Assembly (NCBI GenBank): GCA_023953835.1 | Contig: JAMLJB010000001.1 | Span: 434,001 to 498,000 of the forward strand | Length of the DNA: 64,000 nt | Reading direction: 5' to 3' | Source: Rhizobiaceae bacterium | GTDB lineage: Bacteria > Pseudomonadota > Alphaproteobacteria > Rhizobiales > Rhizobiaceae | In this document: one piece after another, positions 9,189 to 20,280 of the stretch | Layout: each line of letters opens with the position of its first letter | Numbering within the stretch: position 1 is the first letter of the stretch | Program-made: the position numbers and the translations under genes | Notes under the pieces: generated by a model | Told to the model about the DNA's origin: nothing | The model's database searches: none | What the model saw: the letters and a program-made list of their open reading frames with translations, nothing else

Positions 9189-9977
9189 TTATTCCTGCGG
9201 CGCGGCAGGGGTCAGCGTTGCCACCTGCGCGTCGAGTTCCTTCAGGAAACCCGTCACCAGCCCGGCATTGAGGCCGAAATCGCGGTCGCCGTAGCGCGAT
9301 GTCGAGCGCATGTCGACAAAGGTCGAATCGCCGTCCTCGACCAGCCGCACGACAACATCGGACGGAAGCGCGAGCACAGGCGAATAGACCAGCGTCTCGA
9401 TGTTAAACCGGCTGCCGGTGCCGATGATGCTCGGCCCCAGCACGGGCCAGCCATATTCCTGCATCGTCGCCTCGACCGCCGCGCGAACGTTCTCGATCGG
9501 CATTTCGTAGCGCCGCCCTGCAACTTCCGGATATTCCGCGCCCTGCAGGTCCCTCCAGCGGTCGCTCGGTCCGCCAACGGCATTCGTGCCCGGTCCGCGC
9601 GCGGCCAACGCCTCGACAAAAGCCGGCGGCTCATCGAGATCGGTCGAAATGTCCGCCAGCCTGGGCGTGGTGAGCGCCAGAAAAAGAGCGAAACAGGCGG
9701 GCACGAGCACCACGGCGGAAACGAGGAACGCCTTCACGACGTCGCGCCCGCCACGATAGCCGTAGTACCAGATGCGCGGCATTGCCAGCCCTGCCAGCAG
9801 GACCGCGAGCACCGCGAGCGTGGACGCCGTTACAAGACTCCAGAAGAAAGCGGGCGTTTCGAGAAGCAGCAGCCAGTGCGCGGCAATCGCCACCACCGCG
9901 ACCGCCAGTGAAAGCACGGCGCATCGCCGCGCCCAGGGCGCGCTCCACGACCAGCGGCTTTCCTCGATGATCCGCAT
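9189..9977 (-). CDS. DUF1499 membrane protein
   Basis: This 262-residue protein has three N-terminal hydrophobic helices (about residues 18-40, 44-66 and 83-105), then a soluble DUF1499 domain. The domain carries the family pattern of paired YEMPIENVRAAVEATMQEYGW, IETLVYSPVLALPSDVVVRL, and DMRSTSRYGDRDFGLNAGLV near the C-terminus. The biochemical role of DUF1499 is not established. It follows the parDE1 genes by 15 bases on the same strand, but the toxin pair has its own promoter, so shared transcription is not implied. Location is predicted to be the inner membrane. Confidence 0.85.
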   Translation of the reverse strand: MRIIEESRWSWSAPWARRCAVLSLAVAVVAIAAHWLLLLETPAFFWSLVTASTLAVLAVLLAGLAMPRIWYYGYRGGRDVVKAFLVSAVVLVPACFALFLALTTPRLADISTDLDEPPAFVEALAARGPGTNAVGGPSDRWRDLQGAEYPEVAGRRYEMPIENVRAAVEATMQEYGWPVLGPSIIGTGSRFNIETLVYSPVLALPSDVVVRLVEDGDSTFVDMRSTSRYGDRDFGLNAGLVTGFLKELDAQVATLTPAAPQE

Positions 9978-9992
9978 GCTGCTCCAGATTGT

Positions 9993-10289
9993 TCAGAGAT
10001 GACGGCCGAAATCCATCCGTTCATGCAATATGCGAAGGATTTCCACATTTCCCTGCGTATCACGGCGAAAGAAGATGACATGGCGATTGCAAGGATGCGA
10101 TTTCAGCCCAGGGCCGAGGTCGCCGCGATCGCTGCCCAGGCGACGCCTCCGGGCGAGCGTGGCAAACATATCGTCAAGTTCAGTCAGATAGCGCGCCGCT
10201 TTGTTCTCTCCCCAATTTTCGATTGAGTATTCGCCAATTGCATCAAAATCCGCTTCCGCCAGCACCGTCAGGCGAAACCGGAGCGTCAC
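9993..10289 (-). CDS. parE: ParE-type toxin (RelE/ParE superfamily), pair 1
   Basis: This 98-residue basic protein belongs to the ParE toxin family; members with a ParD partner inhibit DNA gyrase. The fold signature is clear: an N-terminal LTVLAEADFDAIGEYSIENWG, a central arginine-rich loop (ARRRRLGSDRGDLGPG), and a C-terminal VIFFRRDTQGNVEILRILHERMD. Its start overlaps the last codons of the antitoxin gene by four bases (ATGA type), the usual coupling for these pairs. The frame is intact. RelE-like ribonuclease activity is less likely because the partner is ParD-like. Confidence 0.88.
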   Translation of the reverse strand: MTLRFRLTVLAEADFDAIGEYSIENWGENKAARYLTELDDMFATLARRRRLGSDRGDLGPGLKSHPCNRHVIFFRRDTQGNVEILRILHERMDFGRHL

Positions 10290-10534
10290 CGGTTCAGGCC
10301 GAGTCTCGATAGAGACTTTTCAAGCGAGTAGTCAGCAAATTCCCCCCGCTCGGCCTGCTGCCAGCCAAGGTCGACGGCCTCGCGCAGCCTTTGCAGCTTT
10401 GCGTCCTCACTCTCCTCGGTAGCGATCTTGAGCCTCAGCGCCTCGCGGATCACCTCGGATGCGTTGTTGTAGAGCCCGGAGGCTACCTTCTCGCGAACAT
10501 ATTCGTCGAGCTTTTCAGTAAGCGAGACGTGCAT
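10286..10534 (-). CDS. parD: ParD-type antitoxin (ribbon-helix-helix), pair 1
   Basis: This 82-residue antitoxin starts with the ribbon-helix-helix strand [20 protein letters not shown], followed by [15 protein letters not shown] and an acidic C-terminal tail that would wrap the toxin. I chose ATG 10534, with AAGGGG eight bases upstream. A longer in-frame start at 10582 would lie inside its own promoter palindrome. It binds and neutralises the toxin encoded just downstream and should autorepress through the palindrome at 10578-10600. Confidence 0.88.
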   Translation of the reverse strand: MHVSLTEKLDEYVREKVASGLYNNASEVIREALRLKIATEESEDAKLQRLREAVDLGWQQAERGEFADYSLEKSLSRLGLNR

Positions 10535-10573
10535 GGCATAACCCCTTGGACCGGCCTCAACATGAGTCCAGCC

Positions 10574-10602
10574 TTTATACAAAGATTGTCAATCCTTGTA
10601 AA
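10574..10602 (-). promoter_or_regulatory. parDE1 promoter with overlapping palindromic operator
   Basis: On the minus strand TTTACA (10602-10597) and TATAAA (10579-10574) are spaced by exactly 17 bases. The spacer and part of both boxes form an imperfect palindrome with arms 10578-10587 and 10591-10600 (nine of ten pairs) around GTC. This is the expected layout for ParD autorepression, 40 bases upstream of the parD start. Confidence 0.7.
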
Positions 10603-10611
10603 TTTCCTTCG

Positions 10612-12243
10612 CTATGCGTCGCCCGCGAAACGGAAGTCGCGAAACTGCTCGCGCAGCGTCATCTTCTGGATCTTGCCGGTGGCGGTGTGGGGTATTTCTT
10701 CGACAAAGGCGACATCGTCGGGCAGCCACCATTTGGCGACCTTGCCGTCCATGAAGGACAGCAACTCTTCCTTCGTCGGCTGCTTGCCGGGCTTGCTCAC
10801 CACGACCAGCAGCGGCCTCTCGTCCCAGCGCGAATGGCGGATGCCGATGACCGCCGCCTCGGCGACATCTGGATGGCCGACCGCCAGGTTTTCGAGGTCG
10901 ATGGTCGAAATCCACTCGCCGCCCGACTTGATGACGTCTTTCGCGCGGTCGGTGATCTGCATGTAGCCGAACTGGTCGATGTGGGCGACATCGCCCGTAT
11001 CGAACCAGCCATCCGCATCGAACTGTTCCTTGCCTGCCCCGCCGAAATAGGCCCCCGCGACCGCCGGTCCACGCACCTTCAGCCGCCCGAATGTCTTTCC
11101 GTCGCGCGGGCGCTCGTTGTTTTCATCGTCGGTGACCTTCATCTCGACGCCGAAGGGCGGGTGGCCCTGCTTTTCCTTGACGGCGAGCAGCTCGTCTCCT
11201 TCCAGCGCGGCATATTCCGGCTTGATGGTGCACAGCGTCCCCAGCGGCGACATCTCCGTCATGCCCCAGGCATGGATCACCTCCACGCCATAGACCTTCT
11301 CGAACTTGCTGGTAACGGCGCGCGGGCAGGCAGCGCCGCCGATCACGACCTTCTTGAGATAGGGCAATTGCTTGCCGGTTTCTTCGAGATGCTGGAGCAG
11401 CATCAGCCAGACCGTCGGCACCGCCGCGGTGAACGAAACCTTCTCCGTGTCGAGCAATTCGTAGATTGACGCGCCATCCATCTTGCCGCCGGGCATCACC
11501 AGCTTGGCGCCGACCATAGGAGCGGACTGGCCGAGGCCCCAGGCATTGGCGTGGAACATGGGCACGACCGGCAGCACCACGTCGCGCGAGGCGATGCCCA
11601 TGGAATCCGGCATCGCCGCAATCATTCCGTGCAGCACGTTTGAGCGATGGCTGTAGACCACGCCCTTGGGGTGGCCGGTGGTGCCGGATGTATAGCACAT
11701 GCCAGCCGCCGCATCCTCGTCCAGCGTATTCCACTTGAATCCGCCTCCCGCCTGCGCCAGCCAGTCCTCATAGGCCACCACGCCGTCCAGCTTCGTTTCG
11801 GGCATGTGCTCCCTGCCGGTCAGCACGACGATCTTCCGGAGCGATTTCACCGAAGCCGCGATCTTCTCGACAATCGGCATGAATGTCAGGTCAACGAACA
11901 GGGCGCGATCCTCCGCGTCGTTCATGATCCATGCGATCTGGTCGGGGAACAGCCGGGGATTGAGCGTGTGGTAGATCGCGCCGATGCCCATTGCGCCATA
12001 CCAGACTTCGAGATGGCGCGCCGAGTTCCACGCCAGCGTGGCGATGCGCTCACCTTCGCGATAGCCCTCGCGGTCGAGCAGCTCCGCCACCTTCAGCGCC
12101 CGCTCCCGCAATTGTGCATAGGTCGTGCGCAGGATCGGCCCTTCGACCGAGCGGGACACGATTTCGCGCCCGCCGTGCTGCAACGCTGCATGGTCGAGAA
12201 CCTTGTGGCACAAGAGCGGCCATTTCTGCATCAAACCAAGCAT
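10612..12243 (-). CDS. Fatty-acyl/medium-chain acyl-CoA ligase (AMP-forming)
   Basis: This 543-residue ANL-superfamily enzyme activates a carboxylic acid with ATP and CoA. The P-loop-like A3 motif [18 protein letters not shown] lies near residue 198, followed by [21 protein letters not shown], and the C-terminal lysine motif [10 protein letters not shown], all intact. The sequence resembles the AlkK-type medium/long-chain fatty-acyl-CoA synthetases (N-terminal [20 protein letters not shown], and [11 protein letters not shown]). It starts at ATG 12243 with AGGAGGAACC just upstream. It is a single-gene unit, divergent from the aminotransferase. The acyl chain specificity is a guess from overall similarity. 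Confidence 0.9.
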   Translation of the reverse strand: MLGLMQKWPLLCHKVLDHAALQHGGREIVSRSVEGPILRTTYAQLRERALKVAELLDREGYREGERIATLAWNSARHLEVWYGAMGIGAIYHTLNPRLFPDQIAWIMNDAEDRALFVDLTFMPIVEKIAASVKSLRKIVVLTGREHMPETKLDGVVAYEDWLAQAGGGFKWNTLDEDAAAGMCYTSGTTGHPKGVVYSHRSNVLHGMIAAMPDSMGIASRDVVLPVVPMFHANAWGLGQSAPMVGAKLVMPGGKMDGASIYELLDTEKVSFTAAVPTVWLMLLQHLEETGKQLPYLKKVVIGGAACPRAVTSKFEKVYGVEVIHAWGMTEMSPLGTLCTIKPEYAALEGDELLAVKEKQGHPPFGVEMKVTDDENNERPRDGKTFGRLKVRGPAVAGAYFGGAGKEQFDADGWFDTGDVAHIDQFGYMQITDRAKDVIKSGGEWISTIDLENLAVGHPDVAEAAVIGIRHSRWDERPLLVVVSKPGKQPTKEELLSFMDGKVAKWWLPDDVAFVEEIPHTATGKIQKMTLREQFRDFRFAGDA

Positions 12244-12443
12244 GTCGGGTTCCTCCTCGAATCGGGGCAGTTTTCAGAAATCCGCAGGCGAATGTCCAGA
12301 CTGCCAAAGTTCAGTCCCATGATGACGCAGCGGCAAGCCGTGGTCCAATGCAATGCACCAGCCCGTCCAATGGGCGGGGGTGGTTTTTCGGCCTGAACGG
12401 CGGTAGCACCAGAAGCACGAAACCCGTTCAGGAGGCCGCAATC

Positions 12444-13838
12444 TTGGTCAACCCACTGCCGCTTACCAACCTGCAAACCCGCGACGTGGAGTCGCTGCTC
12501 CATCCCTACACGCCGATCCACAAGCTGCGCGAGATCGGGCCGACCGTCATCGGCAGCGGCAAGGGCGTCTATGTCTACGACACGCAGGGACGCGACTATA
12601 TCGAGGGCATGTCGGGCCTGTGGTGCGCCGGGCTCGGCTTCGGCGACGAGGAGATGATCGACGCCGCGACCGAGCAGTTGCGGACCCTGCCCTACTACCA
12701 TCTGTTCGGCGCGAAAGGCACCGAACCGGCCATCGAGCTTGCCGAAAAGCTCAAGGAAATCGCGCCGGTGCCGATTTCGAAAGTGTTCTTCACCTCCTCC
12801 GGCTCGGAAGCCAACGACACGCAGGTCAAGCTCGCCTGGTACATGAACAATGCGCTTGGCCGCCCGAACAAGAAAAAGATCATCTCGCGCGTCAAAGCCT
12901 ATCACGGCGTGACCGTAATGGCTGCTTCGCTGACCGGCCTGCCCTACAACCATATCGGCTGGGACCTGCCCGTGGACCGCGTGCTGCATACCGACTGCCC
13001 GCACTATTATCGCTTCGGTCAGGACGGCGAGAGCGAACAGGAATTCGTCGCGCGCATCGTGCAGTCGCTGGCCGACCTGATCGAGCGCGAGGGCGCGGAC
13101 ACGATCGCCGCCTTCATCGCGGAGCCGGTTCTGGGCGCGGGCGGCGTCATCGTGCCGCCGAAGGGATATTACGAGGCGATCGGCAAGCTGCTCGCCGAAA
13201 ACGACATCCTGTTCATCGACGACGAGGTCATCAACGGCTTCGGGCGCACCGGCAACTGGTGGGGCTGCCAGACGCTCGGAATGACGCCGAACACCATTTC
13301 CTGCGCCAAGCAGCTGACCGCCGCCTATGCACCGCTCGGCGCGGTCATGGTGCCGGAAGACGTCTACCAGGCCTATGTCGATCATTCCGCGAAGATCGGC
13401 ACGTTCGGCCACGGCTTCACCTATGGCGGGCATCCGCTCGGCTGCGCGCTCGGCGTAAAGGCCATCGAAATCTACCAGAAGCGCGATATTCTCAGCCATG
13501 TCCGCGCCCTGGCGCCCGTCTTTGCCCGCCGCATGGCCGCGCTGTCGGAGCATCCGCTGGTTGGCGAAACGCGTGCCTGCGGCCTGATGGGCGCCGTCGA
13601 ACTGGTGGCCGACAAGGCGAGCAAGCGCTCCTTCGATCCGAAGCAGGGCGTCGGCCCGCAGCTTGCGCGCTTTAGCGAAGCCAACGGCGCGATCCTGCGC
13701 GCCATCGGCGATTCCATCGCCTTCTGCCCGCCCATGATCATCACGGAAGCAGAGTTGAACGAACTCTTCGACCGCTTCGAAAAGGCGCTGGCCGAGGGCG
13801 AAGCGTGGGTCTCTAAGGAGCAGCTGCGGGCGGCGTGA
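12444..13838 (+). CDS. Class III (omega) aminotransferase, PLP-dependent
   Basis: This 464-residue fold-type I aminotransferase moves an omega-amino group from a substrate such as beta-alanine, putrescine or taurine to pyruvate. Characteristic blocks are FFTSSGSEANDTQVKLAWY, AYHGVTVMAASLTG, AFIAEPVLGAGGVIVPP, the PLP-phosphate/acid block ILFIDDEVINGFGRTG and the Schiff-base lysine in SCAKQLTAAYAPLGAV. I chose the TTG at 12444 because AGGAGG ends eight bases upstream and no in-frame ATG lies near; upstream in-frame codons would run back through the divergent acyl-CoA ligase. Its 3' end overlaps the convergent O-antigen-ligase-like gene by 26 bases. Substrate is not determinable by eye. Confidence 0.9.
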   Translation: MVNPLPLTNLQTRDVESLLHPYTPIHKLREIGPTVIGSGKGVYVYDTQGRDYIEGMSGLWCAGLGFGDEEMIDAATEQLRTLPYYHLFGAKGTEPAIELAEKLKEIAPVPISKVFFTSSGSEANDTQVKLAWYMNNALGRPNKKKIISRVKAYHGVTVMAASLTGLPYNHIGWDLPVDRVLHTDCPHYYRFGQDGESEQEFVARIVQSLADLIEREGADTIAAFIAEPVLGAGGVIVPPKGYYEAIGKLLAENDILFIDDEVINGFGRTGNWWGCQTLGMTPNTISCAKQLTAAYAPLGAVMVPEDVYQAYVDHSAKIGTFGHGFTYGGHPLGCALGVKAIEIYQKRDILSHVRALAPVFARRMAALSEHPLVGETRACGLMGAVELVADKASKRSFDPKQGVGPQLARFSEANGAILRAIGDSIAFCPPMIITEAELNELFDRFEKALAEGEAWVSKEQLRAA

Positions 13839-15081
13839 GGCGCGGCTCGCGGCCCACCGCAAGGTATACGCCGGGAACCATGCAGACCATGAACACGGCA
13901 TCCAGTATGTCGTGGCCGAACATGATGTTGGTCATGCCCGAGCCTGTATAGGTGACGAGCACGATCAGCATCATCATGGCCCCGAACAGACGTGTCTTGT
14001 CATCCGCGCTGCGGATCGTCCTGATTGCGAGCCAGAAACCGTAGCCGAGCAGCGCCAGCAGGCTGACGAAGCCGATAATGCCGTTCTGGACCAGCGCCTG
14101 AAGCATGAAATTGTGGAAATGCGTGAAGGACCGGCTGATGTCGTACTGCTCGACAAGACGCCTGCCCAGCTCCTCCGCGGCATATCCCCTGCCGTGCCCG
14201 AGCCAGGGGGCCTCTTTCCACATCTCGAATCCGATTTCCCAGATCGCAAGGCGGATGCCGCCGGAGCTCAGATAGTCGCCCTTCTCCCGGATCAGCGCCC
14301 AGTCACTTGCGGCCTCCTCGAAACGCGCCGACAGAAGCGGCACTTCCGCGCCCGTCGCGATCATCGCGCCGACGAGCGCGGCCAGCGCCAGCGCGGGCAC
14401 CCACAACCGGCGCAGCCATCCCCTCGGGGCAAACAGCACGAACAGCAGAAGCGCGTTCACGGCAAGCATCATCAGCGGCACGCGCGACTGCGACAGGATG
14501 AGCGCGACCACGCCGCACAGCGCGGCGGCGGCGAGCAAGCCGCGTTTGCGCTGCTCGCTCAGCAGGATCCCCACCACCACGATGGAGACCGCGACCACGG
14601 TGACAGTGGCGAACACAAGCGGATTGCCCGCGCCGCCTGCCGGTCGCTCGTCCGGAACGAGGATCATCTGCACGACAGCAATCGCCAGGCCGCCCATGCA
14701 GCCGATGGCAGCGCCCCAGACGACCGACCACATGATCTCTTCCTTGCGCGATACGGACCAATACGCATACGAGACCGGAAACAGCGCGAACGTCACCAGC
14801 GCCAGCAGTTCCGTCGGCTTGCGCAGCGCGCTGCCATTGGCGAATGCCGCAAGCACGGAAACCGCCACGAATGCCAGGAACAGGAAAGAGATGAGGCGTA
14901 TTTCGCGAATATCGGAGAGCTTCACCCGACCCCGCGCCACATTATAGGCGCAGACGGCTCCGCCGCCGTTGAAAAGAAAGCTGACCGCGCTGCCGATGAT
15001 CGGCGGCGACGCAAAGCAAAGCAAGGTGAATACCCGGTTGACTTTCGGGATATCAGCCAACAGCCCTGTCGGTAGCTTCAT
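13813..15081 (-). CDS. O-antigen ligase/Wzy-like polytopic membrane protein
   Basis: This 422-residue protein has ten or more predicted membrane helices and the Wzy_C/O-antigen-ligase loop. The large periplasmic loop (about residues 240-330) contains RLAIWEIGFEMWKEAPWLGHGRG and FTHFHNFMLQALVQNGIIG, the typical H-N-x-x-x-x-x-x-x-x-x-G arrangement. Such proteins transfer or polymerise glycans on the outer side of the inner membrane. I chose ATG 15081 (MKLPTGLLADI); an upstream in-frame start at 15129 adds 16 residues. No other polysaccharide gene is nearby, so the acceptor (LPS, exopolysaccharide or protein) is unknown. The gene end overlaps the convergent aminotransferase. Confidence 0.82.
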   Translation of the reverse strand: MKLPTGLLADIPKVNRVFTLLCFASPPIIGSAVSFLFNGGGAVCAYNVARGRVKLSDIREIRLISFLFLAFVAVSVLAAFANGSALRKPTELLALVTFALFPVSYAYWSVSRKEEIMWSVVWGAAIGCMGGLAIAVVQMILVPDERPAGGAGNPLVFATVTVVAVSIVVVGILLSEQRKRGLLAAAALCGVVALILSQSRVPLMMLAVNALLLFVLFAPRGWLRRLWVPALALAALVGAMIATGAEVPLLSARFEEAASDWALIREKGDYLSSGGIRLAIWEIGFEMWKEAPWLGHGRGYAAEELGRRLVEQYDISRSFTHFHNFMLQALVQNGIIGFVSLLALLGYGFWLAIRTIRSADDKTRLFGAMMMLIVLVTYTGSGMTNIMFGHDILDAVFMVCMVPGVYLAVGREPRLTPPAAAP

Positions 15082-15220
15082 ATGGGTGGTTTCGCTGCCT
15101 GAGCCGGAACAATTGCATGCGGGCAACATACCGGCAACGGTTGCGCCTCAAGATTAGGGGTCGGCTTGTTGCACAAGGCCGGGCACGACGCAACAAGGCG
15201 GCGCCGGACTCCCCTATTCG

Positions 15221-17884
<2,664 letters not shown>

Positions 17885-18104
17885 GTCTCGCATTCCTCGT
17901 TGCCAGCCTCGTGGATAGGCACATGCCGCTTCGCCAACATGGTTGCCCGACCGATATGATGCTGCGCTGCGAAAGGCAACGCCCCGGTGGCGCTGCCCCG
18001 CAATTACAATCGGTTAGACTATTTTGCATGGTAAATCCCTTGCACATTCGCCGCAGAAGCCTTAGAACATAACCGGAACATTATTGCAATATGGAAAATT
18101 GCTA

Positions 18105-18446
18105 ATGAAGCAGGACGGAAAACTCGACTATCTGGAATTATCGGCAACGGGCGGGATTCTGGACGGCGTGAAGGCGTTTTATGCCTCTGTTTTCGGCTGG
18201 TCTTTTACCGATTACGGCGTCACCTATGCGGCATTCGACGAGGGGCTGGATGGTGGATTTCAGGCCGAAGGGTCCGTGCCGCGCCCGCCCCTGCCTGTTC
18301 TCTACGCAACCGACATCGAGGCGACATTGAAGGCAGTGGAAGAGGGCGGCGGCGTGGTGACGGTTCCCGTTTTCGCCTTCCCCGGTGGGCGACGCTTCCA
18401 TTTCACCGATCCCGCCGGTAACGAAATGGCGATCTGGAGCCCGTGA
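18105..18446 (+). CDS. VOC-family (glyoxalase/bleomycin-resistance fold) protein
   Basis: This small, 113-residue protein has one or two beta-alpha-beta-beta-beta units of the vicinal-oxygen-chelate fold: LDYLELSATGGILDGVKAFYASVFGW at the start and a closing RRFHFTDPAGNEMAIWSP, the usual metal-site Glu region. I chose ATG 18105; a TTG at 18084 is possible but has no ribosome site. It is divergent from ppdK and apparently monocistronic. Substrate is unknown, as for most short VOC proteins. Confidence is high for the fold and low for function. Confidence 0.82.
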   Translation: MKQDGKLDYLELSATGGILDGVKAFYASVFGWSFTDYGVTYAAFDEGLDGGFQAEGSVPRPPLPVLYATDIEATLKAVEEGGGVVTVPVFAFPGGRRFHFTDPAGNEMAIWSP

Positions 18447-18498
18447 GCACGCTTTTTCCCTAGCTTGCCGCGCGGTCGCTTTTGGGCATTTTGCGCGA

Positions 18499-18527
18499 TT
18501 GCCTTATCGGTATTCGATCCCTATAAG
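18499..18527 (+). promoter_or_regulatory. Promoter of tRNA-Gln
   Basis: TTGCCT (18499-18504) and TATAAG (18522-18527) are spaced by 17 bases, giving a predicted start near 18534, about 27 bases before the mature tRNA. No coding frame with a plausible ribosome site occupies 18447-18560. Confidence 0.6.
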
Positions 18528-18560
18528 GCGGCACACTCGAACCGACCACGCGTCGGCTCT

Positions 18561-18635
18561 TGGGGCGTCGCCAAGCGGTAAGGCATCGGTTTTTGGTACC
18601 GACATTCCCAGGTTCGAATCCTGGCGCCCCAGCCA
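18561..18635 (+). tRNA. tRNA-Gln (anticodon TTG)
   Basis: The acceptor stem TGGGGCG pairs with CGCCCCA. The D arm is GCCAAGCGGTAAGGC. The anticodon arm TCGGT-TTTTGGT-ACCGA places TTG in the loop, so the tRNA reads CAA (and CAG by wobble). The T arm is CCCAGGTTCGAATCCTGG. The 3' CCA is encoded (18633-18635). All four stems close without mismatch in the acceptor, anticodon and T arms. Its 3' end is seven bases from the stop of the convergent ArsR-family gene. Confidence 0.97.
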
Positions 18636-18642
18636 CTGCCCT

Positions 18643-18939
18643 TCACTGCGGACAGAATGCGTCGTGCAGCGCCTGGACAACGGTCTGCACCTCGGGCCGT
18701 GTGATACGATAATAGACCGTCGTGCCCTCGCGGCGCGATTCAACGAGGCCGTCGGCCCTCAGCCGCATCAATTGCTGGGACATCGGCACCTGTTCGATGC
18801 CGAGGAGGTCGCGAAGCTCGGCCACCGACCGCTCCTCGTTGACCAGCGCGCAAAGCACCAGCAGGCGCTGCGGATGCGAAAGGCTGCGCAACAGTTCAGC
18901 CGCCCTTCCCGATGCCGGGATCATTTCTTTTACATTCAT
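18643..18939 (-). CDS. ArsR/SmtB-family repressor, SqrR/BigR-like persulfide-sensor candidate
   Basis: This 98-residue winged-helix repressor starts at ATG 18939 and reads SHPQRLLVLCALVNEERSV, then LLGIEQVPMSQQLMRLRADG as the recognition region and REGTTVYYRI as the wing. It has only two cysteines, Cys30 in the second helix and Cys96 three residues from the end. They are 66 residues apart, the same spacing I recall for the dithiol pair of SqrR and BigR, which form a polysulfide bridge in response to reactive sulfur. No ELCVCDL-type arsenic or metal site is seen. It is divergent from a DUF2892-RND operon, with an ATTC-N8-GAAT site over its own start codon. Sensing of persulfides is inferred. 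Confidence 0.85.
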   Translation of the reverse strand: MNVKEMIPASGRAAELLRSLSHPQRLLVLCALVNEERSVAELRDLLGIEQVPMSQQLMRLRADGLVESRREGTTVYYRITRPEVQTVVQALHDAFCPQ

Positions 18940-18971
18940 ACTCTTGAATTTAAGCTTCTTGAATGTTAGAT
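18934..18971. promoter_or_regulatory. ATTC-N8-GAAT operator and rightward promoter for the RND operon
   Basis: ATTC (18934-18937), eight bases, then GAAT (18946-18949) form an inverted repeat that covers the arsR-type start codon. The octamer TCTTGAAT occurs twice in direct orientation (18942-18949 and 18957-18964), and ACATTCA (18932-18938) is the exact complement of TGAATGT (18960-18966). A possible rightward promoter is TTGAAT (18944-18949) and TTAGAT (18966-18971) with a 16-base spacer, so binding would block it. The match to the SqrR/BigR operator form is from memory. Confidence 0.55.
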
Positions 18972-19062
18972 GCAAGCCCGTCGATCGGCAACAGTGAAAG
19001 TCGCGAAATTTCGCCGGACGGCAAGCAGTTTTTTTGGCAGAGCGGCACGACAGGAGAGAAAA

Positions 19063-19251
19063 ATGAAAGTGGAAAATGCGGTGCGGATGTTCGCCGGTTT
19101 CATGGTGCTGATTTCGCTGGCACTTGGCCTCTATGTTTCGCCCTACTGGTTTTTCCTGACAGGCTTCGTGGGCTTCAACCTCATCCAGTCGTCCATCACC
19201 GGCTTTTGCCCGGCTGCGATGATCTTCCGCCGGATGGGCTGCAAAGCCTGA
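19063..19251 (+). CDS. DUF2892 / YgaP-like small membrane protein
   Basis: This 62-residue inner-membrane protein has two short hydrophobic helices (VRMFAGFMVLISLALGLYVS and YWFFLTGFVGFNLIQSS) and the family ending GFCPAAMIFRRMGCKA with two cysteines. The DUF2892 domain forms the membrane part of YgaP, a rhodanese, and it is a frequent member of BigR/SqrR-regulated sulfur operons. ATG 19063 is preceded by GGAGAG. It is the first gene of a five-component unit and lies 30 bases before the RND adaptor gene. The molecular role of stand-alone DUF2892 proteins is not settled. Confidence 0.88.
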   Translation: MKVENAVRMFAGFMVLISLALGLYVSPYWFFLTGFVGFNLIQSSITGFCPAAMIFRRMGCKA

Positions 19252-19281
19252 TCGCTCGGCCGGTCGAATGGAGGAAATGCC

Positions 19282-20280
19282 ATGACGGGGAATAGCCTCG
19301 CCTGCGGCGCAGCGCTTTTGCTTGCGCTGACCGCAACCACGGCCTGGGCGGAAAATTTCAAGGTGGAGCCGGCCACGGTCACCGAGTGGAAGGCCGTGTT
19401 TGCGGAAGTCGAGAGCCGCACCGTCGTTCCGGCTCGCGCCCGCATTTCCGGCACCATTGCCGACGTTCGCGTCACCGAGGGACAGGAGGTGAAGAAGGGC
19501 GACGTCACCGCCACGGTGGTGGACGAAAAGCTTGCCCTTCAATTGCGTGCGGCGGAGGCGCGTATCGCCGCACTCCAGTCGCAGATGGAAAATGCGCGCA
19601 CCGAGCTTGAGCGCGCGCAGGACCTGCTGGGCCGAGGCGCTGCGGCACAGTCGCGCGTCGATTCGGCGAAAGTCCAGCTCGACGTGACGACCAACCAGCT
19701 TGCCGCGGCGATTGCCGAAAAGGCCGTCATCGACCAGAGCGTGCTCGAGGGCGAGGTGCTTTCGCCCGCCGCCGGTCGCGTGCTGACAGTGCCGGTCACT
19801 GCCGGTTCGGTCATCATGGCCGGCGAAACCATCGCGCGCATCGCCTCCGGCCAATATTACCTGCGCCTTTCGCTGCCCGAGCGGCATGCTGCCGAGATCG
19901 TCGAAGGCGCAACCGTCGCCATCGGCGCGCGTGGCACGTCGGGCCGCAATTTCACCGCCGGGCAGCAGGGACGCATTGCCAAGGTCTATCCTGAAATCGA
20001 GAATGGCCGCGTCATCGCCGATGTGGAAGTCGCCGATATCGGCGATTTTTTTATCAATGAGCGCATGCTCGTTTCCATTCCGGTTGCGCGGCGCAGCGTC
20101 CTTGCGGTGCCGCCCGAGGCCGTGCGCACCGTTCACGGCATCGACTATGTTTCGCTGAACACCGCTGGCGGAGAGCAGGATGTCGCCGTCGTGCTGGGCG
20201 AGCAGGTCGAGGTGGACGGCAAGCAGATGGTCGAAGTGCTGACCGGGCTTTCCTCCGGCGACGAGGCCATTGTTCCATGA
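19282..20280 (+). CDS. RND efflux periplasmic adaptor (membrane fusion protein)
   Basis: This 332-residue adaptor links an RND pump in the inner membrane to an outer-membrane channel. A signal peptide of about 23 residues (ending TTAWA) is followed by a barrel-sandwich half (RISGTIADVRVTEGQEVKKGD), a coiled-coil hairpin (LRAAEARIAALQSQMENA onward to about residue 150), the second lipoyl half (LSPAAGRVLTVPVTAGSV) and beta-barrel domains. There is no lipobox. Its stop overlaps the start of the pump gene (ATGA), so they are coupled. No outer-membrane channel gene is in the window, so a shared TolC-like protein is probably used. Confidence 0.92.
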   Translation: MTGNSLACGAALLLALTATTAWAENFKVEPATVTEWKAVFAEVESRTVVPARARISGTIADVRVTEGQEVKKGDVTATVVDEKLALQLRAAEARIAALQSQMENARTELERAQDLLGRGAAAQSRVDSAKVQLDVTTNQLAAAIAEKAVIDQSVLEGEVLSPAAGRVLTVPVTAGSVIMAGETIARIASGQYYLRLSLPERHAAEIVEGATVAIGARGTSGRNFTAGQQGRIAKVYPEIENGRVIADVEVADIGDFFINERMLVSIPVARRSVLAVPPEAVRTVHGIDYVSLNTAGGEQDVAVVLGEQVEVDGKQMVEVLTGLSSGDEAIVP

